From assembly GCF_010093535.1 (NCBI RefSeq), contig NW_022985202.1, forward strand, positions 266,671 through 330,670: DNA of 64,000 nucleotides, read 5' to 3'. The notes beneath the pieces were generated by a model. That model had not been told where the DNA came from. It made no database searches and saw nothing but the letters and a program-made list of their open reading frames with translations. Position 1 is the first letter of the stretch; each line of letters begins with the position of its first letter. Shown piece after piece: positions 12,319-22,869 of this stretch. This DNA is from Lindgomyces ingoldianus. Lineage: Eukaryota > Ascomycota > Dothideomycetes > Pleosporales > Lindgomycetaceae. A program made the position numbers and the translations under genes.

Positions 12319-13790
12319 TTTTTCGAGTAGATTATGATGGATTTTTTGCTCTACCCTACCCGTTTATCCTTATTCGAATTTCGTATGCTCGGTGAATTAG
12401 CTCCAGGATATGCTCGTTCTCACACATATAGGTACTGTACATAACCGGCCGGACTCAGATATTGGGTCCAACCATGTCTGATGAAGGGGGTGCATGGGGA
12501 TTCTCGCATTTATGCCAGCATTCTTCTGTCGCTTATAACTTTCTGCATGGCGCGTTGCTTCTGGATGGATGGATTCGTTCGCTTTTACTGGTACTGGTAC
12601 TGGTACTGGTTGTGTGATGCATGCATATAGTTAGGTGGATTGGTGCCAATGGCTTTTACTTTTGGAGGTTAGGGCGAGGGGAAGTGGAGGGGTGGATGAA
12701 AGGATATATACCGAGTCGGTGGAGGGGATGAGCGGCACATCCGAAGGGTACCTTGGACACTATTCTCGGAGGAGGATTGAAAATATTGGAGGCTCTAAGA
12801 TTAGGATATGATGAGTGAGGAGTGGATGTATGTTTTGGTGGAGGATTTTGTGATGCGAAGAGATGGCGTGGCAATGCGATGTGATGTTATGAGATAGGGG
12901 TTGGGGTAGATATTTTAATGCATGATAGAGTATGAATTTTTTAAGAACTGCTGTTCGAACACTTCGCCTTCTTTTCTCAGTCATTCTGCTAGATATCCAT
13001 AGACATGCTTGTCAGTCCATGTATGTACTGGAGAGGTTAAGGACGTGGGTTGTTTTGTTGCAGTGGTGAAACGCCTGTGATGCGAAGCTTTGCCAAGGAA
13101 GCTTAGCAGCGCCCCGAAGATTTCAAGACGGGGCTGGCAGGTGTCGCAGATGGCGTTCGATCCAGCCATGACGAAGCTCTCTCTCTCTTTGCACCAGCCT
13201 CAATTGCCGTGTCAAATCATGGGAAGGTACTGACAGAGGTTTCGCCACAGGACTACCGTTTGAGGAATAGGTACAAGGATAATGGCGCAGTGCTTCCATG
13301 TAATTTAGGGGACTCGTAATCCCGGGCTTCTTACCTGGATCGTTATTTGCGGACGCGGACGCCGGGATCGCAAGGGCTGGGCAGAGACAGATGGTGGCGC
13401 GCCCTCCCCGCCTTCGAGGTGACATAAGAGGTGCAGGTGCTCCCTTCATCTGTCAGTCTTCTGATCAAATCCGCAACATCTCCTACCTCACGCTTCACAA
13501 CAATCTCCTTTAAGGATAACTCCTCCCTACAAACCCAATTCAAACGCTTCTTCCTTGCTCCCGCGATTGACCCCAGGACGACACCCCCGTGAGCTCAGAA
13601 CTAGCGAGCTCGGTCTCCCAGATTCCGGCCGATCACCGCGCACCCACCGCGTAAGGCTTCGACTGAACCTAACAAAACTTTGTCGCAAGCCTTTTCTCCT
13701 CACTCATCCTCTGAGCTTTGTGAATCCTGTCATCCCCCCATACCTACATACTTTGCGAGACAAATATAGATAGCGAGATAAAAGATCACA
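12319..13790. other. SLA1 3' flank and CYSTM gene promoter
   Basis: No gene is supported. It holds a (TACTGG)4 microsatellite at 12586-12609 and long purine-rich stretches. From about 13430 to 13790 the plus strand is C/T-rich, the leader of the next gene. Confidence 0.6.
12586..12609. repeat. (TACTGG)4 microsatellite
   Basis: Four perfect copies of TACTGG in tandem in the SLA1 3' flank. No function inferred. Confidence 0.85.
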
Positions 13791-14248
13791 ATGTCTGCGA
13801 GCCAATACTATCAGTCCAACGACCCGCAGTATCCACCGCAGAGGTCGGTGTTTTCTTTTTGTCCACCAACAACCCTCCACGCTGGGGAAATAAGCAAAAC
13901 CCCACCCCCGTGGTCTTGCGTTGACAGCACATCCTCGCGGACAATGCGACAGAACGCTAACATATTCCGTCCAGCTACGGCCCACCCCAAGGCCAATACG
14001 GTGGACAGCCACAATACTATCCGCCGCAGGGACATATGCAATATCAACCGGGTCCGCCGCCGCCACAGAAGCAGAAGAAGAATCGAGGATGCTTAGGCGC
14101 TTGGTGAGTACACAAATCATAGGGTCGATTTGGATCGAGTAGGAGCTGACGGGGTTTAAGTCTTGCGGCCTTGTGCTGCTGCTTTGTTTGTGAAGAGGGA
14201 TGTGAGTGCTGCGCGGAGTGTTGCGAGTGTGCGGAGGATTGCTGTTAA
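13791..14248 (+). CDS. CYSTM-type cysteine-rich tail-anchored small protein
   Basis: Three exons, 13791-13843, 13975-14103 and 14161-14248, give 89 residues. The N-terminal half is Gln/Tyr/Pro/Gly-rich (YPPQ and GQYGGQPQY repeats). After a KQKKNRG basic stretch the last 37 residues hold 14 cysteines, starting GCLGACLAALCCCFVC and ending in repeated ECC groups. This is the CYSTM architecture: a soluble Pro/Gln-rich part plus a short Cys-rich C-terminal membrane module linked in yeast, plants and fungi to stress tolerance and metal handling. Splicing is needed to join the two halves: intron 1 has a weak GTCGGT donor, and intron 2 ends in AAG. The reading frame and the module fit exactly through both joints. 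The exact role here is unknown. Confidence 0.85.
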
Positions 14249-15993
14249 ACTGTCCCGACCGACCGCCATCCGAGAACGGCGGTGCGATAATTGGCGAATG
14301 GGAGACTGAGGCGAATATGCATTTCGATCGATAAACGCTGGCTGGCTGGTACACGATGACTTGCAAAAACCCTGTGGTTTTAATGTACTGTTTGCGGGAC
14401 TGACCTTGGTCTGGGGAAGAGGATACCTGGAGAAGAGGATACCTGGAGGGGACGGCTTTCCTGGGAAGCACACAAACATCACCCGTGGTTTCTCCTTTCT
14501 CGTCTTTTTTGGTCCTCTTTTAATGCCTTTCTTTAGGCCTTCCATTATCTCGGTTCGTAATGATATATTTCATTCCCTATAAGTTCTGCCTGTCTTGGAG
14601 GTTTGGACATTTTCATGGTGATATCAGCATATCAGTTGAGACCACTGCCTCGCGGCTGGTGGATAGTCACCTATGAGTAGGTACGTGTTTTCTGCCTTCG
14701 CTTGCTATTATGAGATGCTCTGCGATTCTAGCACCCTAGGTAGTTCATCGTTTACGATATCATCACCTCCCCGGTAAGTGCTACTCAACTCTCCAAGCTC
14801 AATTGTAAGTCGTCAGTTCCCTCTGTGCAGCTGTGAAGACTCTAGTGGCTACAGTCCCAAAATAGTTCAAAGGGACCTCCAGTTCCCCATTCGAGTTTTC
14901 TAGGAAAACGGCAATTCTGGTCGAATGTTCTCTCGTGACCCGAAACGAAAACGGAGAAAGCCTATCAATCCATAATGTCGTATGCGACTGGCCAGAAGCC
15001 TATCTAAGCCGGGATAATGAGAAGGAAATGCTTCAACTAGCGGGGTATTAGCGCTACCTTCGCTGTCTCACGTTAAGGCGACTAGGACTTTTGGCCACCA
15101 GCTCCACGAATCTTACCTCACGTATTTTGGGCACTTGGCGATTCGACACATGGGACGGTAAGCATGGGAATAGTACTTGCTGCGGCGCATTCACGGCGAT
15201 GATCACTCGACACAGCCATCAAGATTTTCACCAATATCATGACGTTTATCGATACCGGGCAGGATTCCGACTCTCGGCAAAGCATATAACAAGCGTCAAA
15301 CTTGCAACTATCTATGAACTTGCTGGATAGACAGGAAAAGTTAGACAACTTCTTCAATATACGATATCGAAGATGACGACAGACTCTACCTACCGCACCA
15401 TGTACGTTGATTGCTAGAGCATACCTCGCTTGGATCTGCAGCCAGGAAGCTGCCTGAGGACGCTGATAAACAGCGTCTCAACTTCTGCCGGGAAGGTAAA
15501 AACAGCTTGGTGGCCGACCACCCGGCTATGTCATTGGTTTAACTGAGTCTAGTTTCGATGTATTCCCACGAGGGATATTACGAAGAGACCATTATTTTCC
15601 TATAACAGGGTTCGCGAAACCTATGAAAGTACGTTAGGCGTCTACCGCCTCCGGATATTTAGTATTTGTGCTGAATTTTGGTCACTTCCTGATGCGTGGG
15701 ATGCAGGAGATAAGTCCGAGGCCTGGGCATTACCCTCTCTAGCATGGTGCTTGAAGAAAGCATAAGAATAAAGTAGAACCATGGAGGTATTCACAAAACA
15801 GATTGATTTGAAATCCCGTGAATGAAGTCTAATATGAAATAGCTTGTTATCTAGCTTATTGTACAGCTGATAAATTGGAATGAAGCTGGCAAAAGATATC
15901 TAATTAACGCCGCAGAAATGCTACAGAATGGCCGCTCGCTATGCATACATGCAATACCTAGATGAATGAAATGGAAAGGAATATCCCAAGCCT
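14249..15993. other. intergenic stretch between convergent CYSTM and sedolisin genes
   Basis: No gene is supported. A 16-base tandem duplication lies at 14416-14447. From about 14600 to 15990 the sequence is moderately AT-rich with stops in all frames; a frame at 15091-15330 shows no recognisable motif. The last 200 bases probably hold the 3' UTR of the sedolisin gene. Confidence 0.5.
14416..14447. repeat. 16-bp perfect tandem duplication
   Basis: GAAGAGGATACCTGGA occurs twice without spacer in the 3' region of the CYSTM gene. It is probably a local slippage product. Confidence 0.85.
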
Positions 15994-17769
15994 TTAATCC
16001 AGACTCATGAAAACATCCTTCAATCCTGTGTAATCCGGAGTCCCAAGACCCGACACGGGATCCCAGCCCTCAACAGCCTCAAATCCATCCGTGTCGCATC
16101 CCGGGTTGCTTCCAGACGTGATATCGCGGGCGTATTTATCGGCATACTTGTACAACACGGGATTCAGGAATCCAACGCTGCTCTTACCCGCCTTTATCCG
16201 CTCCTCGTTGATGAGGGAAATCATGGATGCGAAGAGGGGAGCAGAAGCGGAAGTGCCGTCGACGGCACCGACTTCGCCGCCAGTATAAACAGCATAGTTG
16301 TGGCCGTTGGCAGAGATATCGGGGAAAGCGCGGACTTTGCCTGAATTGTTGAATTTTTCCTTGCCAAAGGGAAGGTCGGCGTTCTTGAGGAAGTTGGATA
16401 CGACGTCTTTTTGCCAGTCGGGGACACTAAAGACCTCGCTGAAACCTCCACCGGACTTGACGACTGAGTTGATAGCGACTTCAGGCTGGCCGTTAGACTC
16501 GAGTGTTCCGGCGAGGTCGTTGTTCGATTCATCGAGCTGCGTGGCGCCGACTGCGGTGACGTATGGGCATGTGGCTGGGAAGTCGGGAGCGAAGCGGTCG
16601 TCCATGCACTCGCCGCTACCGCCAGCAACACCGTCGTCGCCAGAAGAGTAGATGACAGAGACACCTTGGAGGCCGAGTTTCATGTATTCGTTGCAAACAG
16701 TCTCCATGTAAGCTGGCGTGAGTTCGTTCTCATTCTGGCCCCATGACACCGAGACAACCTTCGTCTTCATGAAGTTGACATTGCCCGCATCATCCGTAGA
16801 ATCGTTGCCGACCTCGTACAAAGTGATGTTTTGAGGGTAGGTCATGGCCATAGCGTACTGGATGTCCAGATTAGACTCACCATGAGTGTTGAAGTCGCTA
16901 GGGTTGGATGTATCAAGCTTCCCTCCGAGGATTGAGACGAATTCGGGCCGAGCGCCAACAGCCTTCGGGGTGTAGTTTTTAAAGAATCTATCGAGATCTT
17001 CCGCGATATAGGTATCTGAGTTATATTCCACGATGCCGAAGCTGTTCTCTTCGCACGGCTCCTCGGAGGGCTCAGGAATGTTGTAGAGTGCTTTAAGGCA
17101 TGATGGAGTGATCATATTGAAGCAGTCTTGAAGCGTGGTGGTGTTGTCGTCCTTGGAGAAAGGTTTGTGCGTGTCTCCGAATGGCTCGTGGTAAGGAGCG
17201 CGGGAGATGTCTCGCTTAGACTTGACGTCGAAGTGAAGAGTGGGAGTGATGATGTTAATGTGCTTGCTGACGTGTTCTGGAACGCTGTATTCTTCGCAAG
17301 CAACGTGGTTGCGACCAGATTCATCGTGCTCGTAGACAAAGTACTCCGTCTTGAGGAGCTCTTCAGCATCCTCGATTGACAGATCAAACTCGAGAGTGTG
17401 AAGAGCTCCCCCAACCTTCACAGAGGAGGAAGGAATGCCATGGTGAGTCAGCCACTGCAGGACTGTGTCTCGGCTCTCCTCACTGGGAGCGAAAGTCTGA
17501 GTGACCTCTTCGATCGACCAATGTTTGCCGTAATTCTTGGACAACGGGTTGGAGACGGAGTCAAGGAACTCAGGTCCTCGGTGCCAGTTGTTTTGCTTCA
17601 AACCAACGCGAAAAGGAAGACGAGTCGAAGGGTTCATCCTTGACCTTTTTGCCCATTTGGCAGGCACTGAATTTCGCTTTTCATGAACAACATGACTGTT
17701 GGTGGAAGTAGTAGGAAGACTAGACGAAACAGCAACGAGAGCTGCAATCGTTGGTAGAAGGAAATGCAT
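15994..17769 (-). CDS. secreted sedolisin (S53, tripeptidyl-peptidase-like serine protease)
   Basis: A single-exon 591-residue pre-pro-protease. The start is taken at 17769 because MHFLLPTIAALVAVSSSLP is a good signal peptide; an ATG seven codons upstream (17790) is also in frame. An activation prodomain covers about residues 30-190. The mature domain shows the sedolisin catalytic set: Glu298 and Asp302 in ESNLDIQ, the oxyanion Asp378 in SSGDDG, and Ser507 in GTSASAP. The C-terminal region with ARDITSG and GWDPVSGLGTP matches the calcium site. Such enzymes act outside the cell in acid conditions and release tripeptides from proteins. The loop after TLYEVG is much shorter than in typical fungal TPP-type sedolisins. 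A TATATA at 17864-17869 lies about 95 bases upstream. No accessory gene sits beside it. Confidence 0.94.
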   Translation of the reverse strand: MHFLLPTIAALVAVSSSLPTTSTNSHVVHEKRNSVPAKWAKRSRMNPSTRLPFRVGLKQNNWHRGPEFLDSVSNPLSKNYGKHWSIEEVTQTFAPSEESRDTVLQWLTHHGIPSSSVKVGGALHTLEFDLSIEDAEELLKTEYFVYEHDESGRNHVACEEYSVPEHVSKHINIITPTLHFDVKSKRDISRAPYHEPFGDTHKPFSKDDNTTTLQDCFNMITPSCLKALYNIPEPSEEPCEENSFGIVEYNSDTYIAEDLDRFFKNYTPKAVGARPEFVSILGGKLDTSNPSDFNTHGESNLDIQYAMAMTYPQNITLYEVGNDSTDDAGNVNFMKTKVVSVSWGQNENELTPAYMETVCNEYMKLGLQGVSVIYSSGDDGVAGGSGECMDDRFAPDFPATCPYVTAVGATQLDESNNDLAGTLESNGQPEVAINSVVKSGGGFSEVFSVPDWQKDVVSNFLKNADLPFGKEKFNNSGKVRAFPDISANGHNYAVYTGGEVGAVDGTSASAPLFASMISLINEERIKAGKSSVGFLNPVLYKYADKYARDITSGSNPGCDTDGFEAVEGWDPVSGLGTPDYTGLKDVFMSLD

Positions 17770-20700
17770 GGTGAAGAGAGACGCAAGCAAAACGGAAAAC
17801 TTAAGAGATGCTTTGAAGTGAATGAGTTGATGATGACTATGAAGGGAGGACTTCGAACAAACCTATATACCTATCATCCAGGCGTCCCAAGACTGTCACT
17901 TGGGCTGTACTCTGGAGGACATCCTCACAAAGACGTAGAGGGGACCTCTACGCCCGGCCAAGCCACAGAATCCCTCATAGAGGTTCTAAAATGATCCTAT
18001 AGATCTGAAACTGGGCTTCAGAGCAAGCATCTCTCGGCCCCTCGCTTGTTCCCGCTGCGCCGCATGCCATGTCAAGGCCATTGCTGATTCGTTGTAAACT
18101 GAACCGGCAGGAATGAAGGAGGGTAAACGACGATTGAATGATGACGGGGGATTTTGAGAACCTGGCCAGGATCGCCTGAAACGTGATGCATGAGATATAA
18201 TCCAGAGGTGCACCGCCTGTCTAAGCGATTGGGGGAGTGTTGGCCTGACGCTTGTTCACAGGGCTTAGCTAAGCTTTGATGGAGGTTGTATTGATCCTAA
18301 GAAAACAGAATCTCAAAAGGAACAAGGAAATCTGCCCAACTAATCGAACAAAATATAGCAACTTTGAGGGACGAGTTCTCATAGAAGTATTAAGAGAGGA
18401 CGCTTTTCTTCCCAAGGCGAGTCCGAAGAGCCTCTCCTCGAGTATGACAGTGAAAAGAAGGGGGATGATGCGACAGGTACGTTCATTCGTTCGCTAATAA
18501 TGAATCCGAGACGATTACTCAGAAAAAGTATGACGCAAGGTCCCCTGAATGAAGGCCAGGGAATCGCAGCTGCTCTGCGTGGCTCAGGCTTCAAGGTTGA
18601 AGTTGCATATGCAGATAATGCATGGGGCGAGAAAGTGGCTGTGGCCTCCGCCAAGGCCACGTTGGAGCAGTTTGTGGGTCTTTGCACGTGCTCAGCCTGA
18701 GCTTGTTCATGCGGATGCCTATTTTTGGCCGACAATCAAGAATCACGACAAAATGCACTCCGGTGGAGTTTTTCAAAGCCTTGCGATTCTTGAGGGTTCG
18801 TTGCGTGTAGATGATTTCACGTGCTCGTTCTAAGCCCTTGGTTAACTACACTCCTAAGAAACATTATCTCGTCCCACCGTCGAAACTCTTCATGAACACA
18901 GCCCGGGAAAAGGTTGCTCGGTAAAGCTCTGACTCTGCACGACCCAGTCAGCGTTGAGATTTTGATGCTCTGTGGGTCAGCCTGAGCCTCTATATTGAAG
19001 TCAAATAATACAGACCCCAAAATCCTAAAACAGAGCAGGAAGGCTCGAGAACAGCTCCCCTCGGAACCCGTTCGGTAATTGGTGAAGATGGTTGACTTGA
19101 AAGGAAGGGGAATATCTAGTTGTACGGCCATGTCACTGAGTGCAAAGCCTGGGATGACCGTTTTTCGAGAACGAGTAGATATGGCGCTTGGGAGAAACAA
19201 CACCCGGAGCAGCAACAGGTGATTCTTGAGCTGTTTGTGTCATTGGCCTAGGAGCCGCAACATTCAGCAAATCGGAGCTATTCAACGGTGATATCCGATC
19301 TTGAGGATCATGTTCTCCACCACGAGACAACAGTGCCAATGATGCGTAGCACGGCTTAGCGAAGCCGCTCATTTGTTAAAGGATAATATCGCCCGACGCA
19401 GCCACAAAGCCGTTCAGTCGACCGGTGAGTGCCAGCCCACAAAATCATGCAAGTCTGAACGTCGATTTTACAGAGGATCATTCGTATTCCTTGCCACATT
19501 TTACCACAATGCTAGGGACTGGAATGAATTGACTGCGCATTGTTGTCCTGATGTATGAATCGAATTATTCATAACACCACAAAAGAACTTGAGTTGTGCA
19601 ACGGAGGACAATTGAAGCTAAACACATTCCTGGACCAATGGATGGATCGCATGTTGTGAAAACGTGCACGGCGTGAGTAGAACCTGGATAGCGGGAGGAA
19701 CTCCCTGGCCAGCGGATGGGTCGAAGCGCTCGAGGTTGTACTAGAGGGAGCTTGAAGATATGAGCCAGAGCAGACCGCTTTCGTTCGAGACTCAATAGCT
19801 GAGAAATTCTACAGAAGACTATGTGAAGGATACTAGCAACATGCGGTAGCAATTTGAATAGATTTGCGGCTTAATACCCCAAGAATAGTCGAGGGCTGGG
19901 CATCATTTGACACCTTAATCGAGAATATCTCTGCAATAATTACCATTCTGCTCAGGCTTGATCATGTATTCCAGTCGGGGATTCCATCAAACGAACAGAA
20001 TTGCGCGTCGGGCTTGGTTACCGTGCACTCTAGAGTTGGGCTTGAGGTGTAATGTCCGTCTGGACTGCAGATGGAGAGGTGTTGGGCAGAAGCAGAGAGC
20101 AAGACCGGGAGATTCAGAACAAACCCAAGAGGAAACAGGAGTTCATGCCTTCGGGCCTATCCTTGCACATGACGAAACCCGTTGCTCCTTCTCCGGCGCC
20201 ACCGTGTAAATTTCGCGAGACTACCCCTCAATTCTGGGGGCCACATTGGCAGCACGGAGAAATCCCACCGCACGGTTAGAGGCTCAACCTGCGGTGAATA
20301 ACATTGCCATCCATGGTGCCCAATGCAAATCAACCCGCCGATGTCCGGTGAAGTTGAGCCGCTCAGAAAGTGATGTTGTGCGTTGTGCGGGCATTCATCT
20401 GCTCGTCGGGTTGGTGGCGTCGGAGAAAGCAGAAGGTCTTGGGGAGCAATTTCCCCAAGCCAAATGTTGAAAACCTGATTGCTTTTTTGCCTTGCCGATT
20501 TCTGTCTATAATAATCGTTCGATTCCCCAAGCTCGTGAACCACAGGTTGCGCTTGTCGAGTATATCCCGTATTTGAGGAGGCATCTCCTTCATGTCGTGG
20601 CAAGTTATGGCAGTGCACCACATGCCGGCACATCTTTGCTCCATCTCCTCAATGACATGATGGCTTCCCACACAGCCCGCCATCCCGCCAGGTGCCTTCT

Positions 20701-21697
20701 AGAAGGTCGTGTTTTTTCCCCAGTGGGCGAGTGATGCAGAATCTGTTGCCTTCTGCAAGATGGGGTTAGTAGTCAGGGTATCCTATTGGCCTCAGGGGAA
20801 TCAACAGCTGGTTCGCTGTCTGTTGGCGAGTTCACCGGCCTATCCTTGGGAGCTCGTCCGCAGATAGTTTCTAAAGCTGACTCGGTTCTCGTAGCGTTCT
20901 TCGTGCCACGGCATTGGCTTGTATGTTTCACAACGCTACTACGTCTGCGTTAGCTTAGCCCTTTTGCGCCCTCGGTCCATCGTCCCTCGACTTAAGCTCC
21001 TCATTTCGACCAACAATCAGCCACGTCGCGCCAACCGGGGAGAATGATCAGCCTGGAGTTGACAACTCATCAGTAGGCAATGGGCAGTCTTGATGAGATC
21101 TGGGAGTGTTATTCGTGGACAAGTTCTGTTGGTTGCCGTCTGTGATGGGCCCCCAGGCATAGCCAGCAGAAGAATGCGTTGTCGCCGGTCCTGATTTGGA
21201 GGACGGTGCCCGTGGTCCTGAATTGGAATAATGTCGCATACCCTGATATACCCCGGCTGGAAACCCCCTTCTTCAAGAATGACCGTTTCGCTCCCATCTC
21301 TTATCGGCGGCAACAGCAAGATTTATACCTTTCTCTTTTCGAGTAGCATCCTGAAAGGGGAATAATATCATTGTGGCTCTTTGATACCGATCTTGTTTGC
21401 TGGTATACAGTAGAGGAGGGAAGGGCAGGGAAGAGAAATTCGGCCTTGACCGTATCAAACAACCGTACGTGAGCAGACAAGTGGGTACTTTTCAGGGGTC
21501 ATCCAGGGATACCCAGATCCAGCTTCCCTCCTGCAAGTACATCCTTCCATGAGTGGTAGTTGGGATACTAAGAGCGGCCGACCTGGAAGCAGCAGCACCG
21601 AGATATCCAACGGTAGCTACAGTGCCTCGATTCAGCCACAACGGCAGCGATCTCCGAAACGTTAAGCTAAAAAGTCCTTTCAAACCGAGGTGTTGCT
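17770..21697. other. gene-poor 3.9-kb stretch
   Basis: Beyond the sedolisin promoter (17770 to about 18000) I see no supported gene. Open frames are short on both strands. Minus 19372-19133 (79 codons) reads somewhat protein-like but has no motif and no clear continuation. Base composition is near even, so heavy AT-biased mutation is not obvious. From about 21400 to 21697 the plus strand probably belongs to the promoter of the first zinc-finger gene. Confidence 0.5.
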
Positions 21698-22869
21698 ATG
21701 TCGCAGCCGAACCCTAGTCACACCATCCCCGTAGGTACGAATCGTAGGCCATCGAAAAACAAGGCCCAAACGCCGTCCCTGTACCCAAGGAGTCAAATGC
21801 CTCCGTCGTTGCAAGCGGCTATAGAGCCGACTATTTTCTCATCAAATGGCGCTCCAAGATCCATCCCAGCTGCGGGAAATTCCAGCGCTTCCACTTGCTA
21901 TGGGTCCTCGAGGCTCCACCCTACCAACCCAGTCAATGGGGCCGCTTCCTTTTCAAGTGGTATCCAGGATCCTGGTAGCTTCACTGTGAGCCCCACAGAC
22001 ATGACATATTTCTCGTACGTCCCAAGTCTCCAGGCCCAAGGAAATGGGAACTCAGCTTCCCCAGCCTCCACACCGGCTTCCCCCCCCATGGAGTGTGGAT
22101 GGATGACGAGTAGCTCTTCATATCAGTCCGCCAATGTGACTGCGGCATGCACCACTCAAGGAATGTCTGGGATTTATATGCCGCCAGTCTCAATGCCGCC
22201 TACTGGCGGCTTTCATTACGCGTCTGCCGATGACCTTCATGACCAAGTATATCGTCAAACGACTCCGGGTACGAGGCACTCAGGATATGCCCAATCCAAT
22301 GCGCCAATGTGAGTTAGACCGCCGACCTCTGTTTTCGGTAGATTGACACACAGAGCAGGGCTGTTACCGGGGAAAATTTTACAGCCACACAACCAGATCA
22401 TTGGGGCGGGGAAGCCATGTCCTTTCATCAAGGAGATAATGATAGCCGCTCGGTGGCGACGAATGGCTTCGGTAATAATGGAGCAATCTCCGAAACGTAC
22501 GTTTGCCATCTTCGTAATGCAGCTGTTGCTAATATGAACCAAGGCCCTCTGTCGCCAGTGTATCTTGCTCGAAGTGTACCCAAGTCTTTACCGGACAATG
22601 GGCCCAACGAAATTTGACTCGACACAGGGAAGGGAAGCACTCTTCTACCGTGGTGTTGCACTGCGGGGTTTGCCTCAAGGAATATCATAGGAAGGGTAAG
22701 TTGTATCAAGGAAATGTACCGATTGAGGTTGCATGGCGGCTAATGGACCTTCACAGACGCACTCCTTAAGCATGAGCGAGATCGCCACCCAGAGCTTAGG
22801 AGGGCTCCTCCAATCCCTCGAAAGAAATCCCATGATTCCGTGGATCATGACATGAATGATATCCAGTGA
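21698..22869 (+). CDS. C2H2 zinc-finger protein, copy A
   Basis: Four exons, 21698-22308, 22359-22496, 22544-22695 and 22757-22869, give 337 residues. The first 270 residues are Ser/Pro/Asn-rich and of low complexity. The C-terminus carries two zinc fingers: the first starts CSKCTQVFTGQWAQRNLTRH and has C-x2-C-x15-H-x4-H spacing with an enlarged loop; the second, CGVCLKEYHRKDALLKH, is a canonical C-x2-C-x12-H-x4-H finger. The fingers appear only when exons 3 and 4 are joined. Intron 2 ends in AAG, and intron 1 uses the second AG of a CAGAGCAG stretch, the only choice that keeps the frame open. Paired terminal fingers of this kind are common in Pezizomycotina proteins of unknown function; nuclear DNA binding is likely but the target is unknown. 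A paralogue lies 4.4 kb downstream on the same strand. Confidence 0.8.

Noticed and set aside
19133..19372. 79-codon minus-strand frame that reads protein-like
   Set aside because: Overlaps a second frame of similar quality, has no continuation and no conserved motif; not enough to call a gene.
20157..20633. 158-codon minus-strand frame
   Set aside because: No family signature, no start context, no splice partners; composition like its surroundings.
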